The translations under genes were made by a program, and so were the position numbers. Under the pieces are notes generated by a model. The model ran no database searches. It was given only the letters and a program-made list of their open reading frames with translations, and was not told where the DNA came from. A stretch of 64,000 nt of DNA from Micromonospora parva (GTDB taxonomy: Bacteria; Actinomycetota; Actinomycetes; Mycobacteriales; Micromonosporaceae), in NCBI RefSeq assembly GCF_000718515.1, contig NZ_JNZS01000024.1, positions 21,446-85,445 on the forward strand, given 5' to 3'. This document shows positions 25,196 through 32,503 of the stretch, piece after piece (the first letter of the stretch is position 1; the number at the start of each line of letters is the position of its first letter).

Positions 25196-25353
25196 GCAGC
25201 GAGAACCGAGCGGCACCTCTGCACTGCCCGTACTGCGGCGAGGAGGACCTGCGGCCGCACGAGTCGGGGCACGGCGCCTGGGAGTGCCACGCCTGCACCC
25301 GGGTCTTCTCGGTGAAGTTCATCGGGCTGCTCAGCCGGACGGTGACCCGGTGA
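25192..25353 (+). CDS. Small zinc-ribbon protein of the sulfite reductase operon
   Basis: A 53-residue protein with a four-cysteine zinc-ribbon pattern (CPYC at the N-terminal half and CHAC about 20 residues later). The GTG start overlaps the sulfite reductase stop and its own stop overlaps the cysH start, both as GTGA. Small proteins of this kind sit between sulfite reductase and cysH in other actinomycetes. The conserved coupling suggests a role in sulfur assimilation, perhaps electron transfer or zinc-dependent assembly; the function is not known. Confidence 0.8.
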   Translation: MSSENRAAPLHCPYCGEEDLRPHESGHGAWECHACTRVFSVKFIGLLSRTVTR

Positions 25354-26117
25354 GCGCGGGTCTCGTCTCGGCCACGAGCCTGCGCCTGGTGGGCCCGGGC
25401 GCCTCGGCACCGGCCGACCCGAGCGGGCGCAGCCCGGACGAGCTGCGGGCCCTGGCCGAGCAGGCCGCTCGGGACCTGGAGGGCGCCCCGGCACTGGAGA
25501 TCGCCCGCTGGGCGGCGCAGACCTTCGGCGAGCGGTTCTGCGTGACCAGCTCGATGGCCGACGCCGTGCTGGCGCACCTGGTGTCCCGGGTGGCTCCCGG
25601 GGTGGACGTGGTCTTCCTCGACACCGGGCTGCACTTCCCCGAGACGCTGCGGGTCCGTGACGAGGTGGCCCGGACGCTGCCGGTGAACGTCCGGTCGATC
25701 CGGCCCCGGCTCACCGTCGGCCAGCAGGACGGCCAGTACGGTCCGCGACTGTTCAACAAGTCACCGGACGACTGCTGCCAGCTGCGCAAGGTGGAGCCGC
25801 TGGAGCGGGCGCTGAGCGGGTACGACGCCTGGGCCGCCGGTCTGCGTCGGGACGAGTCGCCGACCCGGGCCAACACCCCGGTGGTGACCTTCGACGCGCG
25901 CCGCGGCAAGGTCAAGGTGAACCCGATCGCGGCCTGGTCGCAACGGGACGTGGACGCCTACATCGCCCGGTTCAACGTGCCGGTCAACGAACTCTTCAAG
26001 CAGGGGTACGGGTCGATCGGCTGCTGGCCGTGCACCCGCCGTACGAAGGCCGGCGAGGACGCGCGGGCCGGCCGGTGGGCGATGTTCGAGAAGACCGAGT
26101 GCGGGCTGCACGTCTGA
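25350..26117 (+). CDS. cysH: Adenylylsulfate (APS) reductase CysH
   Basis: A 255-residue assimilatory APS reductase, which reduces adenylylsulfate to sulfite and AMP. The [4Fe-4S]-binding cysteine pairs are DCCQLRK and GCWPC, typical of APS rather than PAPS specificity. The catalytic cysteine lies in the C-terminal ECGLH motif, and DTGLHFPETL is in the nucleotide-binding core. The GTG start overlaps the zinc-ribbon gene. It delivers sulfite to the enzyme encoded two genes upstream. Confidence 0.94.
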   Translation: MSAGLVSATSLRLVGPGASAPADPSGRSPDELRALAEQAARDLEGAPALEIARWAAQTFGERFCVTSSMADAVLAHLVSRVAPGVDVVFLDTGLHFPETLRVRDEVARTLPVNVRSIRPRLTVGQQDGQYGPRLFNKSPDDCCQLRKVEPLERALSGYDAWAAGLRRDESPTRANTPVVTFDARRGKVKVNPIAAWSQRDVDAYIARFNVPVNELFKQGYGSIGCWPCTRRTKAGEDARAGRWAMFEKTECGLHV

Positions 26118-26134
26118 CCTCGCCGGGCACGACA

Positions 26135-26968
26135 GTGACCGGTGCGGCCGGCGGGGCGGACCCGGTGGTGCTCGTCGCGCACGGCAGCCGTGATCCGCGA
26201 GCGGCCGATGCCACCCGGGCGCTGGCTCGGGCGGTGTCGGCGGCCCGGCCCGGCACACCGGTGTGGGCGAGCTGGCTGGACCACACCGAGCCGGGGCCGA
26301 CCGAGCTGCTGCGTCAGCTGGCCGTGGCCGGTCACCGTCGGGCGGTGCTGGTGCCACTGCTGCTGACCGCCGCGTACCACCATCGGGTGGACATTCCCGC
26401 GGCGGTCGCCGCGGCCACCCGGTCCGGGCCGCCACTGGCGGTACGGGTGACCGACGTGCTCGGCCCGGCGGACGACACCCCCGATCCGGCGCTGCTGGCC
26501 GGGCTGTGCCGTCGGCTGGGTGAGACGTGGCCGGATGGCTCGACCGCGTCGCGTCGGGGCGGCTTGGACGCGTCGCGTCGGGGCGGTTTGGACGCGTCGC
26601 GTCGGGGTCGGTTCGACGCGTTGGTGCTGGCTGCGGCGGGCACCCGGGATGCGCGGGCGCGCCGCTCGGTGGGCCGGGTTGCCGATGCGCTCGGCGTGGA
26701 GTTCGGGGTGCCCTGCCGGGTGGCGTACGCGTCGGCGGCTCCACCGGCGGCCGCCGTGGCGGTGTCCCGGTTGCGGGCGTCCGGCGCGCGGCGGGTCGCG
26801 GTGTCCGCGTACTTCCTGGCGCCGGGGTTGTTCCACGACGCGGTGGCCGAGGCGGCCGGGGCGGCGGGTGCGGTGGCGGTTGCCGCGCCGTTGACCGACG
26901 CGCCGGAGCTGGTCGAGTTGGTGCTGCGCCGGGTCGACGATCGGCCCGTGCTGGCGTCGACGGGCTGA
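26135..26968 (+). CDS. Sirohydrochlorin chelatase (CbiX/SirB type)
   Basis: A 277-residue protein of two CbiX-like halves. The first starts VVLVAHGSRDPRAADA with the metal-chelating histidine, and AYHHRVDIP follows with a His pair. The second half begins LVLAAAGTRDARARRSVG. It inserts ferrous iron into sirohydrochlorin to make siroheme for sulfite reductase. GTG at 26135 lies 17 bases after cysH. The linker between the halves contains an in-frame 24-base tandem repeat (three copies of SRRGGLDA-like octapeptide), a recent expansion. It ends the sulfur operon. Confidence 0.88.
   Translation: MTGAAGGADPVVLVAHGSRDPRAADATRALARAVSAARPGTPVWASWLDHTEPGPTELLRQLAVAGHRRAVLVPLLLTAAYHHRVDIPAAVAAATRSGPPLAVRVTDVLGPADDTPDPALLAGLCRRLGETWPDGSTASRRGGLDASRRGGLDASRRGRFDALVLAAAGTRDARARRSVGRVADALGVEFGVPCRVAYASAAPPAAAVAVSRLRASGARRVAVSAYFLAPGLFHDAVAEAAGAAGAVAVAAPLTDAPELVELVLRRVDDRPVLASTG
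26546..26617 (+). repeat. In-frame 24-bp minisatellite in the chelatase gene
   Basis: Three copies of a 24-base unit (26546-26569, 26570-26593, 26594-26617) encode SRRGGLDA, SRRGGLDA and SRRGRFDA in the linker between the two CbiX halves. Confidence 0.85.
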
Positions 26969-27040
26969 ACCCGTGCCGGCCTGGACGGGCTGATCCGGTG
27001 CCGGCCTCGACGGGGCTGATCCGGTGCCGGCCCGGTGCCG
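26948..27040 (+). repeat. Tandem copies of the chelatase gene 3' end
   Basis: GTGCTGGCGTCGACGGGCTGA (26948-26968), including the stop codon, is repeated as GTGCCGGCCTGGACGGGCTGA (26973-26993), again at 26998-27019, and partially from 27024. The spacing is 25-26 bases with a CCG-ending 4-base linker. Confidence 0.75.
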
Positions 27041-27050
27041 GACAGCGGAA

Positions 27051-27078
27051 CGCCCCGGTGGGCGAACCCACCGGGGCG
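27051..27078. terminator. Perfect hairpin between the sulfur operon and whiB1
   Basis: CGCCCCGGTGGG (27051-27062) and CCCACCGGGGCG (27067-27078) pair perfectly around the tetraloop CGAA. The genes on each side converge on it. Confidence 0.8.
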
Positions 27079-27098
27079 TACAGCTGTGTCGTTGGGGA

Positions 27099-27356
27099 TC
27101 AGGCGGAGTGAGCGCGCAGCACCCGGAGACCGCCGCGCCGCTTGACAGCGCGCCGCTCCTCCTCGCTCATTCCGCCCCAGACGCCGGCGTCCTGACCAGA
27201 CTCGAGTGCCCACTGCAGGCACTGGTCGGTCACGGAGCAGCGCCTGCAGACGGCCTTGGCCTGCTCGACCTGCAGGAGAGCCGGTCCGGACGTCCCAATC
27301 GGGAAGAACAGCTCCGGGTCCTCGTCGCGGCAGACAGCATGGTGACGCCAGTCCAT
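27099..27356 (-). CDS. whiB1: WhiB1 iron-sulfur transcription regulator
   Basis: An 85-residue Wbl protein nearly collinear with mycobacterial WhiB1. It starts MDWRHHAVCRDEDPELFFP, with the [4Fe-4S] cysteines at 9, 37, 40 and 46, the GVWGG turn, and a basic C-terminal segment (RRAVKRR). WhiB1 binds the primary sigma factor and its cluster reacts with nitric oxide; it is essential in mycobacteria. ATG at 27356 follows GAGGAG. The long upstream region contains a CRP-like palindrome, as does the mycobacterial gene. Confidence 0.94.
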   Translation of the reverse strand: MDWRHHAVCRDEDPELFFPIGTSGPALLQVEQAKAVCRRCSVTDQCLQWALESGQDAGVWGGMSEEERRAVKRRGGLRVLRAHSA

Positions 27357-27803
27357 GGCGGCAACACTCCTCATTCTGGATGGGTGGCAAATATTGCTTG
27401 TCGTGCTTTCCCTATATGCATCCGCAGTGCCGAGGTGACAGTTAGCGTTCGTCCATTCGGCAGTGCGTGAGCAGGCAGTTAGTGCCGGGGACCTGCTGGA
27501 ACAGCTCAACCTGACGAGCATATCCAGGCAATGTCCCGGTAACTCAAGTTCGCTTGTGAATACTTTCACGAACAGTCGTGATGTCAAGGGTGACGCTCGG
27601 AAAAACTCCGGGCGGTGAGCAAGCCCACAACCCGTTTGTCCGGGTTTCCGCGCTTTCCTGGTTACCCGGCGTGCCACAGTCGAGGATCAATATAGTACAG
27701 TCCGCGTGACATTGCTGACATTTCCGGCACCTGCCCCTCGGTGTGGCGGCGACCCGGCCGATCGGTTGTGGCCACCGTGTCGACCAACTGCGGTACCCGA
27801 GAC
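27357..27803. other. Long upstream region of whiB1, no protein gene
   Basis: These 447 bases are clearly less GC-rich than the rest and hold no supported gene. They separate whiB1 from the next minus-strand gene. On the minus strand there is a TATAGG -10-like box at 27411-27416, 55-60 bases before the whiB1 start, and a TGTCAG-N17-TACTAT candidate ending at 27692. A CRP-like palindrome lies at 27555-27570. A regulated promoter with upstream control is the best explanation; an RNA gene cannot be excluded. Confidence 0.6.
27555..27570. promoter_or_regulatory. CRP-like binding site upstream of whiB1
   Basis: TGTGA-ATACTT-TCACG matches the CRP consensus TGTGA-N6-TCACA at all but the last base, and the symmetry extends outward to TTCG and CGAA. 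It lies about 200 bases upstream of the whiB1 start. CRP control of whiB1 by cyclic AMP is established in mycobacteria. Confidence 0.55.
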
Positions 27804-28754
27804 CTAGCAGATTACTCTCAGTGCGGCCGGAACGGAGGTGAATCTGACTTTCTCCCGCTCGCCGAGATAGTCCCCGTCCAGCTGGAACGCCTGCGGGCGG
27901 CTGGAGACCAGGGTAAACTCCGCCGTGTCATGGAGTCGTAACACCTGACGACCGCGCGGATTCGGTTGCCGGGACAGGAACTGCGTCACTGTCCGTGTTG
28001 TGCTAGCCACCCGGAGCTGACGCAACGCCAGTACGTCCAGCCCGAGATCGAACGACGCCTCCGGGTTCGGGTTGACCTCCCGGTCGCCCAGGTACGTCCA
28101 CGGGGCAGTGTTCTGGATGATGACGGTGGCCAGCTCGGCCTCCGCCGGCTCGCCCGGGCGCTCCAGGACGATCGCCGGGTGCCGCCGGTCCGAGGCGAGG
28201 AAATACTGGTTCATGATCGAACGCAGGTAGAGCGACGGCGTGGACACCCGCCCCTTGCGCCGGGCCTGCTCCACCCGGTGGATCACCGCGGCGTCCAGGC
28301 CGAACCCGGCGCAGAAGGTGAAGTAGCGGTCGTCGGCGCGGCCCAGCCCCACCGTCCGGCTGCGGCCCAGCCGCAGCCCCTCCAGGATCATGCTGGTCGC
28401 CTCCGGCCACTCCCGGGGCAGCCCCACCGCGCGGGCGAACACGTTTGTCGAACCGCCGGGGACGGTGGCCAGCGCGGGCAGTCGCTCGGCCATCGGCGCA
28501 TCACCGGCGCGGGTCGGCGGCTCGGCCGTCATCAGGCCGTTCACCACCTCGTTCACCGTGCCGTCGCCACCCAGGGTGACGACCAGGTCGACCCCCTCCG
28601 CGGCTGCCTCCCGGGCGAGCGCCACGGCGTGCCCGCGCCGACGGGTGTAGCGCACGCTGAGATCGACTTCGCTGCGCAGCGCCCGGACAAGCACGTCCCG
28701 GCTGCGTTCGCTGGTGGTGGTGGCCTTCGGATTGACCACCAGGACGGCCCGCAT
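27804..28754 (-). CDS. Diacylglycerol kinase family lipid kinase (DagK/YegS-like)
   Basis: A 316-residue lipid kinase. The N-terminal MRAVLVVNPKATTTSERS and the GGDGTVNEVVNGL motif form the nucleotide site, and VPGGSTNVFARAVGLP is the family signature. It probably phosphorylates diacylglycerol or a related lipid at the inner membrane. ATG at 28754 is the natural start; the frame extends further upstream into the divergent membrane-protein gene but that is overlap. It is expressed away from that gene, which starts 44 bases away. Confidence 0.88.
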   Translation of the reverse strand: MRAVLVVNPKATTTSERSRDVLVRALRSEVDLSVRYTRRRGHAVALAREAAAEGVDLVVTLGGDGTVNEVVNGLMTAEPPTRAGDAPMAERLPALATVPGGSTNVFARAVGLPREWPEATSMILEGLRLGRSRTVGLGRADDRYFTFCAGFGLDAAVIHRVEQARRKGRVSTPSLYLRSIMNQYFLASDRRHPAIVLERPGEPAEAELATVIIQNTAPWTYLGDREVNPNPEASFDLGLDVLALRQLRVASTTRTVTQFLSRQPNPRGRQVLRLHDTAEFTLVSSRPQAFQLDGDYLGEREKVRFTSVPAALRVIC

Positions 28755-28797
28755 GGGCGGCACTGTACCTGCCGGCAGCCCGGGTATCGTGGCGCGC

Positions 28798-29187
28798 GTG
28801 ACCATCGACTCGGACCCGATCCCCGTCACGCTCCGCTGGGCGGTCCGGCTGCTGTGGGCAGAGGCGGCAGTCGTCGGGCTGATCGCCGTCTGGCTGATCT
28901 GGGCCGACCTCACCGCCACCCGCACCGACCTGCTGGCGGCGTTGCTGGTGACCGGGTTCGCCATCGGCGCGGCCGTCGTGCTCTGGGCGCTGGGACGCGC
29001 GCTGCTGCGCCGTCAGGCGGGCGCACGCGCCCCCGCCATCGTGCTTCAGCTGATGCTGCTGCCGATCGGTTGGTTCATGATCCAGGCTGGGCTGGGCTGG
29101 CTGGGCGTGCCGCTGATGGCGCTCGGCCTGGGCGTGGGCTGGCTGCTGGTCTGCTCCCCGACGACCCGTGCCCTCGGCTTCCAGTGA
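28798..29187 (+). CDS. Small integral membrane protein
   Basis: A 129-residue protein with four hydrophobic helices (about residues 13-35, 45-67, 80-100, 102-120). It resembles uncharacterised actinobacterial integral membrane proteins. No catalytic or binding motif is visible. The GTG start is divergent from the lipid kinase gene, and the 3' end converges with the ATPase gene. Confidence 0.7.
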   Translation: MTIDSDPIPVTLRWAVRLLWAEAAVVGLIAVWLIWADLTATRTDLLAALLVTGFAIGAAVVLWALGRALLRRQAGARAPAIVLQLMLLPIGWFMIQAGLGWLGVPLMALGLGVGWLLVCSPTTRALGFQ

Positions 29188-29209
29188 CCACCAGGGTGGG
29201 CCGGGTCGG

Positions 29210-29617
29210 TCAGTAGCCGCCGGAGCGGCGGGTGAGCAGCGCGATCGTGGCCCGGCCGTCGGCCGACGTGGCGGACGCCGACGTGGTCAGCGCGGTGAGC
29301 ACCTTCCAGGCGAAGGACGACTCGGCGGGCAGGGTGGCACCGCGCACGGTCGGCACTGTCACCTCGACGGTGAGCGCGTCCTCGGTGACCGCGAAACGGC
29401 ACTCCAGCTCGGCGTCGCGGGTGGCGATGGCGAGCAGCATGGCGCACGCCTCGTCGACAGCGATCCGCAGATCCTCGATCTCGTCGAGCGCGAACTGCAA
29501 CCGGGCCGCGAGACCGGCGGTGGCGGTGCGAAGAACGCCGAGGTAACCGCCGTCGGCGGGCACCGTGAGGTGCACCACGTCGTCGTCGGTCGCTGGCTGG
29601 CCAGTCAGTTGAGTCAC
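29210..29617 (-). CDS. Anti-sigma regulatory factor (HATPase, RsbW-like)
   Basis: A 135-residue single-domain GHKL ATPase of the RsbW/SpoIIAB type. The N-box region is IEDLRIAVDEACAMLL and the C-terminal half is short, with a weak glycine box, so ATP binding may be reduced. Such proteins bind stress sigma factors or act as serine kinases of STAS partners. GTG at 29617 follows GGGGGGATGAGG. No sigma or STAS gene is adjacent. Confidence 0.75.
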   Translation of the reverse strand: MTQLTGQPATDDDVVHLTVPADGGYLGVLRTATAGLAARLQFALDEIEDLRIAVDEACAMLLAIATRDAELECRFAVTEDALTVEVTVPTVRGATLPAESSFAWKVLTALTTSASATSADGRATIALLTRRSGGY

Positions 29618-29649
29618 GCCTCATCCCCCCGGTCGGGGACTCTACCCGG

Positions 29650-30195
29650 TCAGTCGCCCGTACGCGTGCCGGCGGTGGTGACGTGATCGGCCAGCTGGCG
29701 GAGCGCGTCGCCGCTGAGCCGGTAGGGAACCCACTCGCTCATCTGCTCGGCGCCGATCGAGGCGTAGAAACCGGCGGCCGGGTTCCAGTCGATCATCCAC
29801 CACTCCAGCCGCCGGTAGCCGCGTCGTACGCAGATGTCGGCCAGCGTGGCGAGCAGCAGCCGACCGGCGCCGGTGCCCCGGGCGGCCGGCCGGACGTAGA
29901 GGTCCTCCAGGTAGATGCCGTGCACGCCGGCCCAGGTGGAGAAGTTGAGGAACCACAGTGCGAAGCCGACCGGCTGGTCCTGCTCATCCACCGCGACGTG
30001 GCCGAAGAGCGCCGGAGCGCTCGGCTCTTCCGACGTCGCGCCGGCACCGAACAGGGCCGAGGTCAACTGCTCGGCGGTGAGGTGGCACTGCTCCGGCGCG
30101 CGTTCGTACTCGGCCAGCTCGTGCACCATGGCGACGACGGCCGGCACGTCCTCGGGACGTGCCGGCCGGATCGTCGGGATGACCGGAGAGGTCAC
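29650..30195 (-). CDS. GNAT family N-acetyltransferase
   Basis: A 181-residue GNAT. IRPARPEDVPAVVAMVHELAEYE is at the N-terminus, and LEDLYVRPAARGTGAGRLLLATLADIC is the acetyl-CoA site, followed by RRLEWWMIDWNPAAGFYASIGA. This pattern is close to diamine (spermidine/thialysine-type) acetyltransferases. The GTG start overlaps the sodN stop (GTGA), so it is translated with Ni-SOD; the functional link is unclear. Confidence 0.85.
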   Translation of the reverse strand: MTSPVIPTIRPARPEDVPAVVAMVHELAEYERAPEQCHLTAEQLTSALFGAGATSEEPSAPALFGHVAVDEQDQPVGFALWFLNFSTWAGVHGIYLEDLYVRPAARGTGAGRLLLATLADICVRRGYRRLEWWMIDWNPAAGFYASIGAEQMSEWVPYRLSGDALRQLADHVTTAGTRTGD

Positions 30196-30596
30196 GCCTT
30201 CTTGGTCTCCCAGAAGATCTTCGAGATCTCGTCGATCTTCGCGAGCAGCTTGTCGGCGGTGGCCGGGTCGAGGCTGCCCTTGACGCCACCGGCGCCGGCG
30301 AGCTTGGTGGCCTCGTTGAACAGGCTGTGCAGGTTCGGGTACTTCTCGAAGTGCGGCGGCTTGAAGTAGTCGGTCCAGAGCACCCAGAGGTGGTGCTTGA
30401 CCAGCTCGGCGCGCTGCTCCTTGATGATGATGGCGCGGGTGCGGAACTCCGGGTCGGTGTTCGACTGGTACTTCTCGCAGATCATTTTGACCGACTCGGC
30501 CTCGATCCGGGCCTGGGCCGGGTCGTAGACACCGCACGGCAGGTCGCAGTGAGCGCTCGCGGTGACGCGGGGCGCAAGGATGCGCGGAAGTCGCAT
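30192..30596 (-). CDS. sodN: Nickel superoxide dismutase
   Basis: A 134-residue Ni-SOD precursor. Residues 1-15 are the propeptide. The mature enzyme begins at His16 with HCDLPCGVYDPAQ, the nickel hook in which His1, Cys2 and Cys6 of the mature chain bind Ni. It converts superoxide to oxygen and peroxide in the cytoplasm. ATG at 30596 follows GGAGGATCC. The maturation protease gene sodX is divergent 83 bases away. Nur-type nickel regulation is usual for this gene in Streptomyces; I could not identify a clear Nur box here. Confidence 0.96.
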   Translation of the reverse strand: MRLPRILAPRVTASAHCDLPCGVYDPAQARIEAESVKMICEKYQSNTDPEFRTRAIIIKEQRAELVKHHLWVLWTDYFKPPHFEKYPNLHSLFNEATKLAGAGGVKGSLDPATADKLLAKIDEISKIFWETKKA

Positions 30597-30679
30597 CGGG
30601 ATCCTCCATGGGAAGTTTGCGATGATCAAAGGCGACATTACTCCTGGAGATGCTCCCCCAACCGGTTGAGGTGAAACCA

Positions 30680-31030
30680 GTGACCGCCGATCACCCGGCT
30701 GAGGCGCCCCGGCTGCGGAGGCCGCTGACCGCCGTTCTGGTGACCGGCCCGTCCATGGTCCCGACGCTGCGGCACGGCGACGCGGTGCTGGTTCGCGTCG
30801 GTGGCCGCCCGATCCGGGCCGGTGACGTGGTGGTCGCGGTCTTCCGGACCCGGCCCGATCTGCTGGTGGTGAAGCGTGCGGTCCGGTCGCAGGACGGCGG
30901 CTGGTGGCTGCGGGGCGACAACGACCTGATCACCGACGACTCCCGGGCGTACGGGGTGGCCGACGTGCGCGGACGGGTGGTGGCCCGCTACTGGCCGCGC
31001 CCGGGACGGGTACCTCGCCGGCAGTTATGA
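30680..31030 (+). CDS. sodX: Nickel-type SOD maturation protease SodX
   Basis: A 116-residue S26-family peptidase with the serine motif TGPSMVPTL and the general-base lysine in VVKRAV. WWLRGDN lies further on. It removes the Ni-SOD propeptide to expose the nickel-binding histidine. GTG at 30680 follows GAGGTG with good spacing; an ATG at 30650 in frame is possible but lacks a spaced ribosome binding site. It is divergent from sodN. Unlike signal peptidases it has no transmembrane anchor. Confidence 0.9.
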   Translation: MTADHPAEAPRLRRPLTAVLVTGPSMVPTLRHGDAVLVRVGGRPIRAGDVVVAVFRTRPDLLVVKRAVRSQDGGWWLRGDNDLITDDSRAYGVADVRGRVVARYWPRPGRVPRRQL

Positions 31031-31175
31031 CCCTGCTCACATCCGAGGGGTGGTGTCGACACTATGCTCGGAAAGTGCCCGGGTGACCCCCCGCACCGCG
31101 TGCCACCGCCCGCCGCCCACCTCGCGGCGGGGCCGGCCGCCTCACATCTGCTCGACAGATCCTGGAGTCACCACC

Positions 31176-32354
31176 ATGTCTTCGTCCACCGTGGACCCCG
31201 CTGATCCCGTCTTCCAACTGCACCGGGGCGGCAAGATGGCCGTCACCTCGACCGTGCCGCTCACCAGCCGGGAGGACCTCTCCCTGGCGTACACCCCAGG
31301 GGTGGCCCGGGTGTGTGAGGCGATCGCCGCCGACCCGGCCCTGGTGGATGACTACACCTGGGTGTCGCACACGGTCGCGGTGGTCACCGACGGCTCGGCG
31401 GTGCTCGGGCTGGGCAACATCGGCCCCCGGGCCGCGCTGCCGGTGATGGAGGGCAAGGCCGTGCTGTTCAAGCAGTTCGGCGGCGTGGACGCGGTGCCGG
31501 TGTGCCTGGACACCCAGGACGTGGACGAGATCGTCGCGGTGGTGCGGGCGTTGGCACCCTCGTTCGGTGGGATCAACCTGGAGGACATCAGCGCCCCGCG
31601 CTGCTTCGAGATCGAGCGTCGACTCGACGAGGCGTTGGACATCCCGGTCTTCCACGACGACCAGCACGGCACCGCGATCGTGGTGCTCGCCGCGCTGCGC
31701 AACGCCGCGACGTTGCTCGACCGCAAGCTGGGTGACCTGCGGGTGGCGGTGAGCGGCGCGGGCGCGGCCGGCGTGGCGGTGACGAAGATGCTGATCGCCG
31801 GGGGCGTCAACCCCGACCAGGTGGTGGTCTGTGACTCCAAGGGGATCATCGGCCGCCACCGCACCGAGCTGACCGGCACCAAGGCCGAGTTGGCCGCGAG
31901 CACCAACGCCGACGGCCGGCACGGCGACGTCACCGAGGCGCTGCGCGACGCGGACGTGCTGGTCGGGGTCTCCGGCGGGCAGATCCCCGAGGCGGCGGTG
32001 GCTCAGATGGCGCCCGGCGGAATCGTGTTCGCGCTGGCGAACCCCACCCCCGAGGTGCACCCCGAGGTGGCCGCCCGGCACGTCGCGGTGGTCGCCACCG
32101 GGCGCAGTGACTACCCCAACCAGATCAACAACGTGCTGGCCTTCCCCGGGGTGTTCCGCGGTGCGCTGGACGCCGGCGCCACCAGGATCACCGAGGCGAT
32201 GAAGGTCGCCGCCGCGGACGCCATCGCCGGTGTGGTGGCCGAGTCGCTGACCGCCGACGCGATCGTGCCGTCCCCGCTCGACCCGCGCGTCGCGCCGGCC
32301 GTGGCCGAGGCGGTCGCCGAAGCCGCCCGCCGCGACGGCGTCGCCCGCCGCTAG
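31176..32354 (+). CDS. NAD(P)-dependent malic enzyme
   Basis: A 392-residue malic enzyme of the short bacterial type, oxidatively decarboxylating malate to pyruvate. YTPGVARVCEAI, INLEDISAPRCFEIE and FHDDQHGTAIV (metal-binding Asp residues) are present, and SGAGAAGVAV is the dinucleotide-binding loop. The family length and order are normal. ATG at 31176 follows TGGAG. It is followed by a tandem intergenic repeat rather than another gene. Confidence 0.93.
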   Translation: MSSSTVDPADPVFQLHRGGKMAVTSTVPLTSREDLSLAYTPGVARVCEAIAADPALVDDYTWVSHTVAVVTDGSAVLGLGNIGPRAALPVMEGKAVLFKQFGGVDAVPVCLDTQDVDEIVAVVRALAPSFGGINLEDISAPRCFEIERRLDEALDIPVFHDDQHGTAIVVLAALRNAATLLDRKLGDLRVAVSGAGAAGVAVTKMLIAGGVNPDQVVVCDSKGIIGRHRTELTGTKAELAASTNADGRHGDVTEALRDADVLVGVSGGQIPEAAVAQMAPGGIVFALANPTPEVHPEVAARHVAVVATGRSDYPNQINNVLAFPGVFRGALDAGATRITEAMKVAAADAIAGVVAESLTADAIVPSPLDPRVAPAVAEAVAEAARRDGVARR

Positions 32355-32357
32355 GAC

Positions 32358-32460
32358 GCACGCGTGGGCCGGGGGCGCTCGGGCGCGGCATGCGCCGCCG
32401 GCTCTACGCGCACGCGTGGGCCAGGGGCGCTCCGGCGAAGCATGCGCCGCTGGCCTACGC
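32358..32460 (+). repeat. Two-copy 51-52-bp intergenic tandem repeat
   Basis: A unit beginning GCACGCGTGGGCC occurs at 32358-32409 and, diverged, at 32410-32460, with the first ten bases repeated with one change at 32461. Each unit contains inverted arms around GCATGC (for example GGCCAG and CTGGCC in copy 2). It lies between malic enzyme and the next gene. Confidence 0.75.
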
Positions 32461-32503
32461 GCACGCCTTCTTAACGAGCGCTCAGCTTGTTACCGTGCCG
32501 ATC

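Noticed and set aside
22370..25216. 948-residue minus-strand frame over the ArsR and sulfite reductase genes
   Set aside because: It is antisense to a well-supported sulfite reductase with cluster motifs and has low-complexity translation.
27357..27803. Possible tRNA or other RNA gene in the whiB1 upstream region
   Set aside because: I looked for a cloverleaf with a TTC-loop and acceptor stem and found none; the signals seen are promoter-like.
30597..30679. Nur (nickel) operator between sodN and sodX
   Set aside because: A TTTGC segment is present, but I could not find the paired TTGCA-type half-site at the expected spacing.
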